From positions 538,542 through 602,541 of the forward strand of contig NZ_KK020675.1 in NCBI RefSeq assembly GCF_000307775.2: a stretch of DNA of 64,000 bases, in the 5' to 3' direction. Below, one piece after another: positions 32,952 through 43,193 of this stretch. The notes beneath the pieces are model-generated. The model was given only the letters and a program-made list of their open reading frames with translations. It had not been told where the DNA came from and did not search any database. Positions within the stretch are counted from its first letter, which is position 1, and each line of letters begins with the position of its first letter. Source of the stretch: Stutzerimonas stutzeri KOS6. GTDB lineage: Bacteria; Pseudomonadota; Gammaproteobacteria; Pseudomonadales; Pseudomonadaceae. A program made the position numbers and the translations under genes.

Positions 32952-34391
32952 CTATTGAGCCGCTGTGACAGCGGCAACCTCCGGAATATCGCGCGCATGC
33001 AGGCCGCCACCCAGCGACTTGTACAGCGCCACCCGGTTGGCGATTTCCGCGCGGCGCAGCTCCAGCAGCGCCTGCCGTACGGCCTGTAACTGGCGTTGCG
33101 CGTCGAGCAGCTCCAGACGGCCATCGACGCCCGCGCGGTAACGCAGGTCAGACAATTGCAGACGCCGCTCGGCCGCGCTCAATGCGCGCAGTTGCGCCTC
33201 GATTTGGCGGTCGAAGGTGGCGGTTCCGGCCAGGGCATCGGCCACCTCGCGGAAGGCGCCCTGGATGGCGCGCTCGTACTGCGCGACCGCTTCGGATTTG
33301 CGCACTTCGGCCAGGCGCAGTTCGGCGCGCAGGCGCCCGCCCTGAAACAGCGGCTGGGAAATCTGTGGTGCGAAACGCCAGACCTGTCCGGCCGGGTCGA
33401 ACAAACTGCCGAGCGAGGTGCTGGCATAGCCGAACGACGCGGTCAGGGAAATCTGCGGGAAGAACGATGCCCGCGCCGCGCCGATATCGGCATTGGCGGC
33501 GACCAGAATCTGCTCGGCCTGGCGCAGATCCGGCCGATTCAGCAGCAGGTCGGCTGGCAACCCCGCCGGCAGTTGCGCGATCACCGATTGGCGCTCCAAT
33601 GGCAAGCCAGCAGGGAGATCGCCCGGCAGTTCGCTGCCCACCAGCAACTGCAGGGCGTTGTCCGCCTGCGCCAGGGCGCGGCGGCGCGTCTGCAGGTCGG
33701 CTTCGGCCTGGGCCACCTGCCCTTCGGCCTGGGCCACGTCCAGGCTGCTGCTCTGCTCGGCCCGCTTGAGCAGGCGCGCCAGTTCCAGCGATTGCTGCCA
33801 GTCGGCCAGGGTGCGTTCGGTGAGCTGCAGTTGCTCGTCGGCCAGACGCTGGGCGAAGTAGGCCTCGGCCACCGCACCGACCAGGGCGATCTGCGCCGCG
33901 TCGCGGCCCTGCTCGCTGGCCAGGTAGCGCGCGAATGCCGCATCGGAGAGCGCGCGCACACGGCCGAACAGGTCCAGCTCGAAGGCGCTGAGGGCAACGT
34001 TCACCCCGCTCTGCTGGCTCACCTCACGGCTGACCTGGCCGCTGGTATCGGTGCTCAGGGCGCGCTCACGCGTGCGCGTTCCTTCCAGCCCCACGGCCGG
34101 CAGTCGCGCGGCGCGCTGGATGTTGGCTTGCGCCTGCGCCGCCTCGACATTGAGGGTGGCCAGGCGCAGGTCGCGGTTATTGGCCAGTGCAAGATCGATC
34201 AGCCGTTGCAGGCGCGGGTCGCCGAACATCGCGCGCCAGCCCAGGGCACTGGCCGGCAGCGTCGAGGCCGGTGCGGCAGCAGCCATGGGAAAGCTCGCCG
34301 GCACGGGCGCAGCCGGGCGCTCCAGGGTCGGCGTCAACGAGCAGGCGCTCAGGCAGGCGAGCAGCGGCAAGGTCAGATACAAGCGCATCAC
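32952..34391 (-). CDS. Outer-membrane efflux lipoprotein, OprM/NodT type
   Basis: 479 aa. Lipoprotein signal LPLLACLSACSLTP with the lipidated Cys in LSAC. Two outer-membrane efflux repeats of long helices follow, with typical blocks LPASALGWRAMFGDPRLQRLID, GVNVALSAFELDLFGRVRAL and LLNRPDLRQAEQILVAANAD. It is the TolC-like channel of the tripartite pump. The ATG lies inside the end of the RND gene (ATGA overlap), so its expression follows the pump. Confidence 0.9.
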   Translation of the reverse strand: MMRLYLTLPLLACLSACSLTPTLERPAAPVPASFPMAAAAPASTLPASALGWRAMFGDPRLQRLIDLALANNRDLRLATLNVEAAQAQANIQRAARLPAVGLEGTRTRERALSTDTSGQVSREVSQQSGVNVALSAFELDLFGRVRALSDAAFARYLASEQGRDAAQIALVGAVAEAYFAQRLADEQLQLTERTLADWQQSLELARLLKRAEQSSSLDVAQAEGQVAQAEADLQTRRRALAQADNALQLLVGSELPGDLPAGLPLERQSVIAQLPAGLPADLLLNRPDLRQAEQILVAANADIGAARASFFPQISLTASFGYASTSLGSLFDPAGQVWRFAPQISQPLFQGGRLRAELRLAEVRKSEAVAQYERAIQGAFREVADALAGTATFDRQIEAQLRALSAAERRLQLSDLRYRAGVDGRLELLDAQRQLQAVRQALLELRRAEIANRVALYKSLGGGLHARDIPEVAAVTAAQ

Positions 34392-37300
34392 GGGTTCTCC
34401 TGGGGCAGCGCAGCAGTGCCACGTCGAGCACGCCAGGCGCTCAAGCGCTCCTGCGTGCCAATCACGAACACAAAAAAGGCCGGCACGAAGAACACCGCCA
34501 GCAGGGTGCCACTGAGCATGCCGCCGAACACCCCGGTGCCGATGGCGTGCTGGGTTTCGGCGCTGGCACCGCTGGCGAGCATCAGCGGCACCACGCCGAG
34601 GGTGAAGGCCAGCGAGGTCATCAGGATCGGCCGCAGGCGCAGGCGCGCGGCGGTCACGGCAGCATTGACCAGCGTGCGCCCCTCGCCATGCAACTGGCGG
34701 GCGAACTCGACGATGAGAATGGCGTTCTTCGCCGACAGGCCGATGATGGTGATCATCCCCACCTTGAAGAACAGGTCGTTGGGCATGCCGCGCAGCATCA
34801 CAGCGGCTACCGCACCGAGCAGGCCCAGCGGCACCACCAGCATCACCGACAGCGGGATCGACCAGCTCTCATAGAGCGCCGCCAGCACCAGGAACACCAC
34901 CAGCGCCGAGAGCAGCATCAGCAAGGGCGCCTGCGCCGCCGACTGTTGCTCTTGCAGAGACTGCCCGGTCCAGGCCAGGGCGAAGCCCTGCGGCAACTGC
35001 GCCACCAGGCGCTCCATCTCGGCCATCGCCGCGCCGCTGGACACGCCAGCCGCCGCGCCACCGGCGATACGCACGGCGGGAAAGCCCTGGAAGCGCATCA
35101 TCTGCTGCGGCGACTCGCTCCATACCGGCGTTACCACCTCACGCAGCGCCACCATGCCGCCGCTGGCATTGCGCACGCGCAAGCCGAGCACGTCGTCCAG
35201 TTGCATGCGTGCCGAGGCGTCGGCCTGCAGGATGACCTGCTGCATGCGCCCGGCATTGGGGAAGTCGTTGACGTACAGAGAGCCCATGGCCGCCGACAGC
35301 GTGCTGCTCACCGCCGCGAAGGACAGGCCCATGGCCTCGGCCTTCTGCCGGTCGATCTCCAGGCGGATGCTCTCGCCGGGCGGCAGGCCATCGGGGTAGA
35401 CATCGCTGACCACCTCACTCTGCGCCGCCAGCTCCAGCAGTTGCGCCTGCGCCGCCAGCAAGGCGGCCTCGCCCCGGTTGGCGCGGTCCTGCAGGAACAG
35501 GGTGAAGCCCGAGGATGTGCCCAGCTCGTCGATGGCCGGCGGCATCATGCTCATCACCGTGCCCTCGACGTTGTCCGCCATGGCCTGCTGCGCCAGCTCG
35601 GCTTCTTCGGCGGCGGTGGCGCCATCGCGCTGATCCCAGTCCTTGAGCATGGTGAAGGCCATGGCCGCGTTGGGGCCGGAACCGGCGAAACTGAAGCCCA
35701 ACACCACCAGGTTGGCATCCAGCCCCGGACGCGAGGCCACGTGCGCCTCGTAGGCCTTGACCACGTCCAGCGTGCGCTCGCTGGTAGCGCCGGTGGGCAG
35801 CTGGATGGAGGTCATGAAGTAGCCCTGGTCCTCCTCGGGCAAAAAAGCCGACGGCAACTGCGCGGCAGCGACGGCCAGTACCGCGCAGAGCACGGCGAAG
35901 GCCGCCATCATTCGTCCGCTGCGCCCGGCCAGGCGCGCCACCCGCGCCCCATAGCTCGCCGTGAGGCGCTCGAAGCCCCGGTTGAAGGCACCGAAGAAGC
36001 CGCGTTTGTCATGGTGCCCGGCGCTAACCGGGCGCAGCAACGTGGCGCACAGCGCCGGCGTCAGGCTCAGGGCGAGGAAGGCCGAGAACAGGATCGACAC
36101 CGCCATCGACAGGGTGAACTGCTGGTAGATCACCCCCACCGAGCCACTGCCGAAGGCCATGGGGATGAACACGGCGGTGAGTACCAGGGTGATGCCGATC
36201 ACCGCGCCGGTGATTTCCCGCATCGCCTGCCGGGTCGCCTCTTTCGGCGACAGCCCTTGCGTGGCCATCAGCCGCTCGACGTTCTCCACCACCACGATGG
36301 CGTCGTCGACGATGATGCCGATGGCCAGCACCATGCCGAACATGGTCAGCGAGTTGATCGAGAAACCGGCCAGCAGCATCACCGCGAAAGTGCCGAGCAG
36401 CGCGATGGGCGCGACGATGGCCGGGATCAGCGTGTAGCGCAGGTTCTGCAGGAACAGGAACATCACCAGAAACACCAGCGCCATGGCCTCGAACAGGGTG
36501 TAGATCACCTTCTCGATGGACACCTTGACGAAGGGCGCGGTGTCGAACGGCACCGAGTAGGCCATGCCGGCCGGCATGCTCGGCGCCAGCTCGGCCAGGC
36601 GCTCGCGCACCTTTGATGCGGTGCGCACGGCATTGGCGCCGGGCGACAGCTGGATGGCGGCACTGGTCGCCGCCACGCCGTTCTCGCGGTTGGAGAAACC
36701 GTAGGACTGCGCGCCCAGCTCGACCCGCGCCACGTCGCCGAGCACCACCCTGGCGCCATCGGCAGCGGCACGCAGGACGATGGCGGCGAACTGCTCCGGC
36801 GTGCTCAGTTGGCCCTGCACGGTCAGCGGCACGGTCAGGCGCTGGCCTGGCAGCGCCGGCTCGTCGCCGATCCGCCCGGGGGCAATCGACGCGTTCTGCT
36901 GCTCAATGGCCTGGGCCAGTTCATTCATGGTCAGGCCATAGGCGGTGAGCTTGTTCGGGTCGACCCAGACGCGCATGGCCTGCTCGGCGCCAAACAGCTG
37001 CACGCGCCCGACGCCTTCGATGCGGCGCAACTCCTGAACGATGTTGCGCGCCAGGTAGTCATTCAGTGCGACTTCATCGAACTGGCCGTTGGGTGACGTC
37101 AGGCCGACCATCATCAGAAAGCCCGAGGCGGCAGACTCCACCTGCAGGCCGCTTTGCCGCACGGCCTGGGGCAGGCGTGGCTCGACCGCCTTGATGCGGT
37201 TCTGTACGTCCACCTGGGCCAGCTCCGCATCGGTGCCCGGCTTGAAGGTGGCGGTGATCTGCGCGGTGCCCGAGGTGTCCACCGAGGACTCGAAGTACAA

Positions 37301-37525
37301 CAGGTTCTTCACCCCCGATAGCTCACGCTCGACCAGGCTTACCACCGAGTCGTTGAGCGTCTGCGGGGAGGCCCCCGGATAGGCGGCATAGATGGTCACC
37401 GACGGCGGCGCCACCGAGGGGTAGCGGGCAATGGGCAACTGCGGGATGGCGATGACGCCGACCAGCACGATGAACAGGGCGATGACCCAGGCAAACACCG
37501 GACGGTTGATAAAGAACTGCGGCAT
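34388..37525 (-). CDS. RND multidrug efflux pump, HAE1 family
   Basis: 1045 aa, inner-membrane proton/drug antiporter. Starts MPQFFINRPVFAWVIALF. Proton-relay acids Asp407-Asp408 (GIIVDDAIVVVENVE) are at exactly the AcrB positions, and the TM10 Lys is in GLSAKNAILIVEFA. Porter and docking domains are complete, so it should be a working trimeric pump. Together with the fusion lipoprotein and channel genes in one operon, and a facing AdeRS-like system, the layout recalls AdeABC of Acinetobacter. Substrates are unknown; such pumps export antibiotics, dyes and biocides. Confidence 0.93.
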   Translation of the reverse strand: MPQFFINRPVFAWVIALFIVLVGVIAIPQLPIARYPSVAPPSVTIYAAYPGASPQTLNDSVVSLVERELSGVKNLLYFESSVDTSGTAQITATFKPGTDAELAQVDVQNRIKAVEPRLPQAVRQSGLQVESAASGFLMMVGLTSPNGQFDEVALNDYLARNIVQELRRIEGVGRVQLFGAEQAMRVWVDPNKLTAYGLTMNELAQAIEQQNASIAPGRIGDEPALPGQRLTVPLTVQGQLSTPEQFAAIVLRAAADGARVVLGDVARVELGAQSYGFSNRENGVAATSAAIQLSPGANAVRTASKVRERLAELAPSMPAGMAYSVPFDTAPFVKVSIEKVIYTLFEAMALVFLVMFLFLQNLRYTLIPAIVAPIALLGTFAVMLLAGFSINSLTMFGMVLAIGIIVDDAIVVVENVERLMATQGLSPKEATRQAMREITGAVIGITLVLTAVFIPMAFGSGSVGVIYQQFTLSMAVSILFSAFLALSLTPALCATLLRPVSAGHHDKRGFFGAFNRGFERLTASYGARVARLAGRSGRMMAAFAVLCAVLAVAAAQLPSAFLPEEDQGYFMTSIQLPTGATSERTLDVVKAYEAHVASRPGLDANLVVLGFSFAGSGPNAAMAFTMLKDWDQRDGATAAEEAELAQQAMADNVEGTVMSMMPPAIDELGTSSGFTLFLQDRANRGEAALLAAQAQLLELAAQSEVVSDVYPDGLPPGESIRLEIDRQKAEAMGLSFAAVSSTLSAAMGSLYVNDFPNAGRMQQVILQADASARMQLDDVLGLRVRNASGGMVALREVVTPVWSESPQQMMRFQGFPAVRIAGGAAAGVSSGAAMAEMERLVAQLPQGFALAWTGQSLQEQQSAAQAPLLMLLSALVVFLVLAALYESWSIPLSVMLVVPLGLLGAVAAVMLRGMPNDLFFKVGMITIIGLSAKNAILIVEFARQLHGEGRTLVNAAVTAARLRLRPILMTSLAFTLGVVPLMLASGASAETQHAIGTGVFGGMLSGTLLAVFFVPAFFVFVIGTQERLSAWRARRGTAALPQENP

Positions 37526-37541
37526 GAGGGCTTCCCCGGAG

Positions 37542-38696
37542 TCAGCGCGCGGCGGCGCTGAGGCGTTCGCGGGGGGCGGCGGGCTGCCAGGGGCGCGTGG
37601 CGACTTGGGCGGCGGGGCTCAGGCGCTCGATACCCTCGATCACCACCTGCTGCCCGGCGCTGAGTCCGGACACCACACGGTAACGGCCTTCGACCAGCTC
37701 ACCGACCTCGATCGACACCGGCTGCACCTGGCCCTGGGCATCCACCAGCCACACGCTGGCCTGACCTGCCGTGCGGGTCACCGCCTGCTGCGGCACGCTG
37801 AGGGCGGCGGGGTAATGCGCACGGGGAATCCGTGCCTGCACGTAAAGGCCAGGCAGCAGACGGCGCTGCGGGTTGTCCACCAGTACGCGCAGCAGCACGT
37901 CGCCGGTGCCGGCATCCACCTCGATGCCGGAGAACAGGATGCGCCCATGCATGCCCAGCGGCTTGCCGTCGCTGCCGAGGATATCGATGCTCAACTCCGG
38001 CGTCGCCGAACCTGCCTGCTGCCGCAGCGCGTCCAGCACCGAAGCGGACTGGCGCACGTCGACGTACACCTGATCGATCTGCTGGATGCGCGCCAGGGGC
38101 GTGGCATCGGTGGGCGACACCAGCGCTCCTTCGCTGACCAGCGCCTGGTCGATGCGCCCGGCAATCGGCGCCTCGACGCTGGCGAACTGCAAATCCAGCT
38201 TGCGCCGTGCCAGCGTCGCCCTGGCCTGGGCTACATCGGCGGCGGCCTGCTCACGCTGCGCCACGGCATCGTCATACACCTGGCGGCTGACTGCCTCGGC
38301 CTTCACCAGCAGCGTCAGGCGCTCGACCTGCACCTGTGACCGTGCCAAAACCGCCTCGGCGCGCTGCAAGGCAGCAGCGGCACTGTCCACCTCGGCCTTG
38401 AACGGCGCGGGATTGATCTGGAACAGCACGGCACCGGCCTCGATCTCGGCGCCCTGTTCGAACAGGCGGCGCTGCACGATGCCACCGATCTGCGCACGAA
38501 TCTCGGCGCTACGCACGGCAGCCACACGCGCAGGCAGAACCTCGCTGACCGCCAGTTCGTGCGCCTGCAGTGTCAGCACCGAAACCTGCAGCGGCGCGGC
38601 CGCTTCGGCTTGCTCTGGCGCCGCGTCGCACCCTGCCAGTGCCAATACGGCAAGCCCTGCGAGCACGATGCCCAGATGCCGTTGTTTGCTGCCCAT
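37542..38696 (-). CDS. RND membrane-fusion lipoprotein
   Basis: 384 aa. Lipobox LALAGC, then hairpin, lipoyl and beta-barrel domains: VRSAEIRAQIGGIVQRRLFEQG (lipoyl half), a coiled-coil hairpin at about 100-165 (AAALQRAEAVLARSQVQVE... REQAAADVAQARATL), VEAPIAGRIDQALVSEGALV (second lipoyl half). It bridges the RND pump and the channel. First gene of the operon; GAGGAG precedes the ATG. The 115-bp gap to the divergent response regulator must carry both promoters. Confidence 0.92.
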   Translation of the reverse strand: MGSKQRHLGIVLAGLAVLALAGCDAAPEQAEAAAPLQVSVLTLQAHELAVSEVLPARVAAVRSAEIRAQIGGIVQRRLFEQGAEIEAGAVLFQINPAPFKAEVDSAAAALQRAEAVLARSQVQVERLTLLVKAEAVSRQVYDDAVAQREQAAADVAQARATLARRKLDLQFASVEAPIAGRIDQALVSEGALVSPTDATPLARIQQIDQVYVDVRQSASVLDALRQQAGSATPELSIDILGSDGKPLGMHGRILFSGIEVDAGTGDVLLRVLVDNPQRRLLPGLYVQARIPRAHYPAALSVPQQAVTRTAGQASVWLVDAQGQVQPVSIEVGELVEGRYRVVSGLSAGQQVVIEGIERLSPAAQVATRPWQPAAPRERLSAAAR

Positions 38697-38811
38697 AACC
38701 CACTCCTCGTTGCACGCTACGCTCCGGTGACCTGATGCCGAACGGGAGCTGATCGAGGCTGCAGTCTGGAACAGCGCTGTTGCGAATGATTCGAGGCTTT
38801 ATGGAGAAAGC

Positions 38812-39591
38812 ATGGAGGGCGCGATAACATTCAGCGCCATCGCCTTCGAGTCTTCAATGTCCGATCCCAACGTGCGCCTCAGCCCCGCTTTCCCTACTGC
38901 GTCGCTGGTGCTGGTCGCCGAGGACGAAGCCGAGATCGCCGACATCCTTATTGCCTACCTGCAACGCAGCGGGCTGCGTACCCACCACGCCAGCGACGGT
39001 CAGCAGGCATTGGCCCTGCACCAGGCGCTCAAGCCGGACCTGCTGCTACTCGATGTGCAGATGCCGGTGCTCGACGGTTGGAAGGTGCTCAGCGAAATCC
39101 GCTCCCGAAGTGACACCCCGGTGATCATGCTCACCGCGCTCGACCAGGACATCGACAAGCTGATGGGCCTGCGCCTGGGGGCCGACGACTACGTGGTCAA
39201 ACCCTTCAACCCGGCCGAGGTGGTGGCGCGGGTGCAAGCGGTACTGCGGCGCACGCGGGCGAGCGCGCCTGCCGCCACGCAGATGCTGCGCGTCGGCCCG
39301 TTCCAGATCGACCTGGACAGCCACGAGGCCAGCGTGCAGCGTGATGGCCAGCCGCACACGCTGGAACTGACCCTGACCGAGTTCAAGCTGCTGGCCTGCC
39401 TGATGCGCGCGCCGAAACGAGCGTTCAGCCGCGCGGAACTGCTGGAAAACTGTTTGCCCGAAGGCGATACCCAGGAGCGCACCGTGGACAGCCACGTCAG
39501 CAAGCTGCGCAAGAAGCTCGAAGCCCTCGACATCCAGGGCGTGCCTGCCAGCGTCTGGGGCGTGGGCTATCGCTTCGGCGCCGAGCCATGA
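38812..39591 (+). CDS. OmpR-family response regulator, AdeR-like
   Basis: 259 aa. Receiver domain with acidic pocket EDEAE, phosphoacceptor Asp81 (LLLLDVQMPVLDG) and Lys in DYVVKPFNP; C-terminal winged helix with LTLTEFKLLACLMR and ERTVDSHVSKLRKKLE. The first ATG (38812) has GGAGAA 5 bp upstream; an alternative at 38857 (MSDPNVRLSPAF) has no ribosome site but fits better the usual start length, giving 244 aa and Asp66. It overlaps the kinase gene by ATGA and is divergent from the pump operon, which it probably activates. Confidence 0.9.
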   Translation: MEGAITFSAIAFESSMSDPNVRLSPAFPTASLVLVAEDEAEIADILIAYLQRSGLRTHHASDGQQALALHQALKPDLLLLDVQMPVLDGWKVLSEIRSRSDTPVIMLTALDQDIDKLMGLRLGADDYVVKPFNPAEVVARVQAVLRRTRASAPAATQMLRVGPFQIDLDSHEASVQRDGQPHTLELTLTEFKLLACLMRAPKRAFSRAELLENCLPEGDTQERTVDSHVSKLRKKLEALDIQGVPASVWGVGYRFGAEP

Positions 39592-40664
39592 AGCCGACAC
39601 CGGGGCTGCGCCGGCAGTTTATCCAGGCCCTGGCGGTAATGGCGCTGGGCATCATCTTCATCGCCGTGTTCGGCTCCTACGTGTTCTACGCGATCGCCGT
39701 GGCCTACATGCCAGGCAGCATCTCCGAAACCTGGATACCTTCGCAGGTAGAGATGATCTGGATCGGCTGCACCATTGTCGCCGCGCTGGGCATGTCGGTA
39801 TTCGTCGCCATTCGCCTGTCGCGGCGTCTGATCACGCCGCTGAACTCGGTGGCGCACAGCCTGCGCGAAGTGGCCGAAGGGCGGCTCGACGCGCGCGCGC
39901 CATTGGGCGAGCAGGCCATGGGCGAGACGGCGCAACTGGTACGCGACTTCAATGCCATGGCCGAGCGCCTGCAAAGCATGACCCGCGAGCGCGAATTCTG
40001 GAACGCCGCCATCGCCCACGAGCTGCGCACCCCGGTAACCATTCTGCGCGGCCGCCTGCAGGGCCTGGCCGAAGGCGTGTTCAGCCCCAGCAGTGAGTTG
40101 TTCGAGGGCCTGCTGCGCCAGGTGGAGGGCCTCAACCATCTGATTGAAGACCTGCGTGTGCTGAGCCTCAACGACAGCGGCCACCTGGAAGTGCAACGAG
40201 TCAGCGTCCGGCTGGCCGATGAACTGCGCACCGTGCTGCAGGCCTTCGCCACGCCCCTGGCGGAGAGGGGCTTTAACCTGCACGAGGAACTGGACACCAG
40301 CCTGCAGGTGGAGTGCGATCCGGTGCGCATCCGCCAGGCGCTGATGGCACTGCTGGAGAATGCCATGGGCCATGCCGATCCGGGCAACCTGTGGGTACGC
40401 CTGGAACAGGCGAACGGCCTCTGCCAACTGACCGTGGAGGACGATGGCCCGGGTATCGACAGCACTCTGGCCGCCGACATTTTCGAAGCCTTTCGTCGTG
40501 GCGATCCTTCGCGCTCTCGAAAAAACGGCGGTAGCGGCCTGGGGCTTGCCGTGGTCAAAGCTATCGCAGAGGCCCATGGTGGTCATGCGATATGCCAACC
40601 CTCTGGCCTGGGAAGTTCGTTCATTATTTCCTGGCCGGCCAGCACGCAGGTTGCACAGCAATAG
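39588..40664 (+). CDS. Sensor histidine kinase, AdeS-like
   Basis: 358 aa. Two membrane helices (about 12-38 and 55-77) border a very short periplasmic loop of about 16 residues, then HAMP (RRLITPLNSVAHSLREVAEG), HisKA with His144 (AAIAHELRTPVTILRGR) and HATPase (N box ALLENAMGHAD, DDGPGI, GGSGLGLAVVKAI). The small sensor loop suggests it senses within the membrane or envelope stress rather than a large periplasmic ligand. Translationally coupled to the regulator. Confidence 0.9.
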   Translation: MKPTPGLRRQFIQALAVMALGIIFIAVFGSYVFYAIAVAYMPGSISETWIPSQVEMIWIGCTIVAALGMSVFVAIRLSRRLITPLNSVAHSLREVAEGRLDARAPLGEQAMGETAQLVRDFNAMAERLQSMTREREFWNAAIAHELRTPVTILRGRLQGLAEGVFSPSSELFEGLLRQVEGLNHLIEDLRVLSLNDSGHLEVQRVSVRLADELRTVLQAFATPLAERGFNLHEELDTSLQVECDPVRIRQALMALLENAMGHADPGNLWVRLEQANGLCQLTVEDDGPGIDSTLAADIFEAFRRGDPSRSRKNGGSGLGLAVVKAIAEAHGGHAICQPSGLGSSFIISWPASTQVAQQ

Positions 40665-40909
40665 CCCGTTGACCCAGCGTCCACAATTGGCCGAGTCCGG
40701 CCGAACGGCGACTTTGGCCACAAGCAGTCTCGAGCTGCGGACAAAAATGGCAGGCAACGGTTACCTGTCGGGTTCACGTCCCTCCCCTCGCGTAAAGCTT
40801 TATCCAGAGCGACCCACTGGTCGTCTGTCATGAAACGGGTACACCCTGCAGTTGGTCAGTCTCACTACCGTTAGCGGCCGCTCCGACCGCATGCTCTCTG
40901 GAGAATTCG

Positions 40910-42809
40910 ATGTCGAAAAAGGCACCGACCCGTTCCTCTGCAGTCCTGGCTTCCGATCCCTTACGCGTGCAGCTCGAACGGCTACGTGACGAGATGACGA
41001 GCGACGCCTGCCTGGCGCCGCTGGAAAGCATCCAGGTTCATGACTGCTACAGGCTAAGCGCCGAGAACCTGCTGCACTATCTCTGCCTTCGTCGCCATGA
41101 CTTGCGTGAAGTACAAGCGCAGTTGGCCCAGATCGGGCTGTCGTCCTTGGGTCGGTCAGAGGCGGCAACACTCGCAGCGGTGACTGCGGTGATCGGCGTG
41201 TTGCAACGGCTCGAAGATCCGAATGCGCAAGTGCCCACTACCCCTGACCTGGGGCTGGATGAGGGTGGGCGTCTGTTGGAGGCTCACACCGAGGCGCTGT
41301 TCGGGAAGCCCCGTAGCGCACGGCCGGTTCGAATCATGGTCACGCTCCCCTCCGAAGCGGCGCACGACGGCGAACTCATCAATGCGCTAATCAAGGAAGG
41401 CATGGATTGCGCGCGTATCAACTGCGCACATGATGACCCGGACAGCTGGCGTGCGATGATCGAGCATGTTCGTGCGGGGGAGAAAGCGCTTGGCCGTGAG
41501 TGCAAGGTCGCCCTCGATCTCGCTGGCCCCAAGTTGCGCACGGGGCCCATTGCAAACGCGCCAGGTGTGAAAAAGGTACGGCCCAGGCGCGATTGCTATG
41601 GGGCGTGTCATCTGCCCCGCGCGCGTTCGTCTTGCCTGGACGAAGGCAGGCTTGAACGATTCCGATACCGACGCATGTTTGATGGTTACAAGCGATAAAG
41701 CGCTGGCCGTACGGGCTGGCGATACGCTCAGGTTGCGCGATGCGCGAGGCTCGAAACGAAAGATGAGGGTCGTCGCGGCCAATCAGGATGGCTGCCTGGC
41801 GGAGCTGAACAAAACGGCCTACTTCACTGACGGTATGCAGATCAAACAGCGCCGCGCAGGCAAGACCCATGGCCGAATGCGCCTCACCGACCTGCCGCCA
41901 CGTGAGCAGCATTTGACCCTGCGGGTTGGCGACCTGTTGACGCTGACTGCTGACGACGACCCTGTCGATCCGCCGAGCAACGACAACGATGCCGAGATCG
42001 CACGGATAGGCTGCACCCTACCGCACGTCCTGGCGGCGGTCGGAACGGGCGATCCGGTTTGGTTCGACGACGGCAAGATCGGGGCGCGGGTGGAGTCAGC
42101 GTCTGCCGAGGCGCTGACCTTGCGCATCACCCAAGTCGCGCATGCCAGCGGTCGCGCCACGCTGGCCAGTGACAAGGGCATCAACTTCCCTGACAGCACC
42201 CTCCCAGTCCGTGCGCCGACCGAGGAAGATATTGAGACGCTCGGGTTCGCGGCTAAACACGCCGATATCGTCGAGATGTCCTTTGCCAACAGTGCCGAAG
42301 ACGTAATCGAACTGCTCGATCATCTAGAACGGCTGGACGCGAAGCATCTTGGCGTCGTGCTGAAAATCGAAACCCGTGCCGGTTTCGAGAACCTGCCCGC
42401 GATGCTCCTCGCCGGGATGCGATTGCCGCGATTGGGCGTAATGATCGCCCGAGGCGATCTGGCGGTAGAGACCGGCTTCGAACGTTTGGCCGAACTCCAG
42501 GAAGAAATACTGTGCCTGTGCGAGGCAGCCCACGTACCGGTGATATGGGCAACCCAGGTGCTTGAAAGTCTGGCCAAGAAAGGAGCCCCGGCGCGTTCCG
42601 AAATTACCGATGCAGCCATGAGCGTTCGCGCCGAGTGCGTGATGCTAAACAAGGGACCGTACATTATCAGGGCGGTGACGACCTTGAATGACGTACTGCA
42701 CCGCATGCGGGAGCATCGCACCAAGAAGCGCGACCTGCTTCGCTCTCTGCATGTGGCTGAGCGTGAGGCAAGCTTCAGGAAACCCTCTGAATCGCCCCTG
42801 GCTTCGTAG
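40910..42809 (+). pseudogene. Pyruvate-kinase-like gene with a single-base frameshift
   Basis: Two frames together make one 632-residue protein of the long bacterial pyruvate-kinase-like family. Frame 1 (40910-41698) holds the N-terminal region and GPKLRTGPIANAPGVKK; frame 2 from 41598 continues GRVICPARVRLAW up to the barrel blocks LGVVLKIETRAGFENLPAML, MIARGDLAVETGFERL and PVIWATQVLESLAKKG. The break is at GGGG, 41600-41603: removing one G joins DCYG to RVICPAR in frame, as in relatives. An ATG at 41598 overlaps the break and could start the second part. The C-terminal allosteric domain is absent, as is normal in this group. Sequencing error, recent mutation or frameshifting are all possible. 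Confidence 0.8.
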
Positions 42810-42869
42810 GCACCACCAGGTCTCAAATGAGGTCAGTCAGTCGCGAAGCAGCTCGCTTCCGGCTGGTAT

Positions 42870-43193
42870 CTAGGCCCCATCGTGTGTCCGGGGCCGAGCG
42901 GCCAATTGCGTGCGGGGCGTCAAGATGGCCAAGGCAACCGCCACGATGAAGAGCGCCGGCACATCACCTGCCAAGTGCCCCATTTGCCCCGGCTGGGTGA
43001 CCGCCTGGGCGGCCATGATTGCTCCATGTACGGCGCTAGACCACACGGTGAACCAGATCAGGCTCAGATTGGCCAATGGATCACGCGCGGCCCGGATCAA
43101 GAACACGCCAAGCGTGGCGTAGATGCCAACGATCATCAGCGGGTAGTCCGAGTGACCAACGTGCCAGGCCCAGCCGGACGGCCAGAACATCAT
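42870..43193 (-). CDS. DUF6632-like membrane protein, shortened N-terminus
   Basis: 107 aa from the first ATG of MMFWPSGWAWHVGHSDYPLM. Three membrane helices follow (IVGIYATLGVFLI, SLIWFTVWSSAVHGAIMA, VPALFIVAVALAIL), and the fold looks like the conserved core of DUF6632. Family members normally have another 20-25 residues with one more helix before MMFWP. Here the upstream frame (to 43460) reads unrelated sequence and another frame gives a short stop-ended peptide, so the 5' end is probably frameshifted or deleted. The 267 bp upstream, 43194-43460, hold no other gene. Confidence 0.55.
   Translation of the reverse strand: MMFWPSGWAWHVGHSDYPLMIVGIYATLGVFLIRAARDPLANLSLIWFTVWSSAVHGAIMAAQAVTQPGQMGHLAGDVPALFIVAVALAILTPRTQLAARPRTHDGA

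Noticed and set aside
34187..36616. 809-codon plus-strand open frame opposite the RND gene
   Set aside because: Antisense artefact; low-complexity His/Gln/Arg product, while the minus strand encodes a full RND pump.
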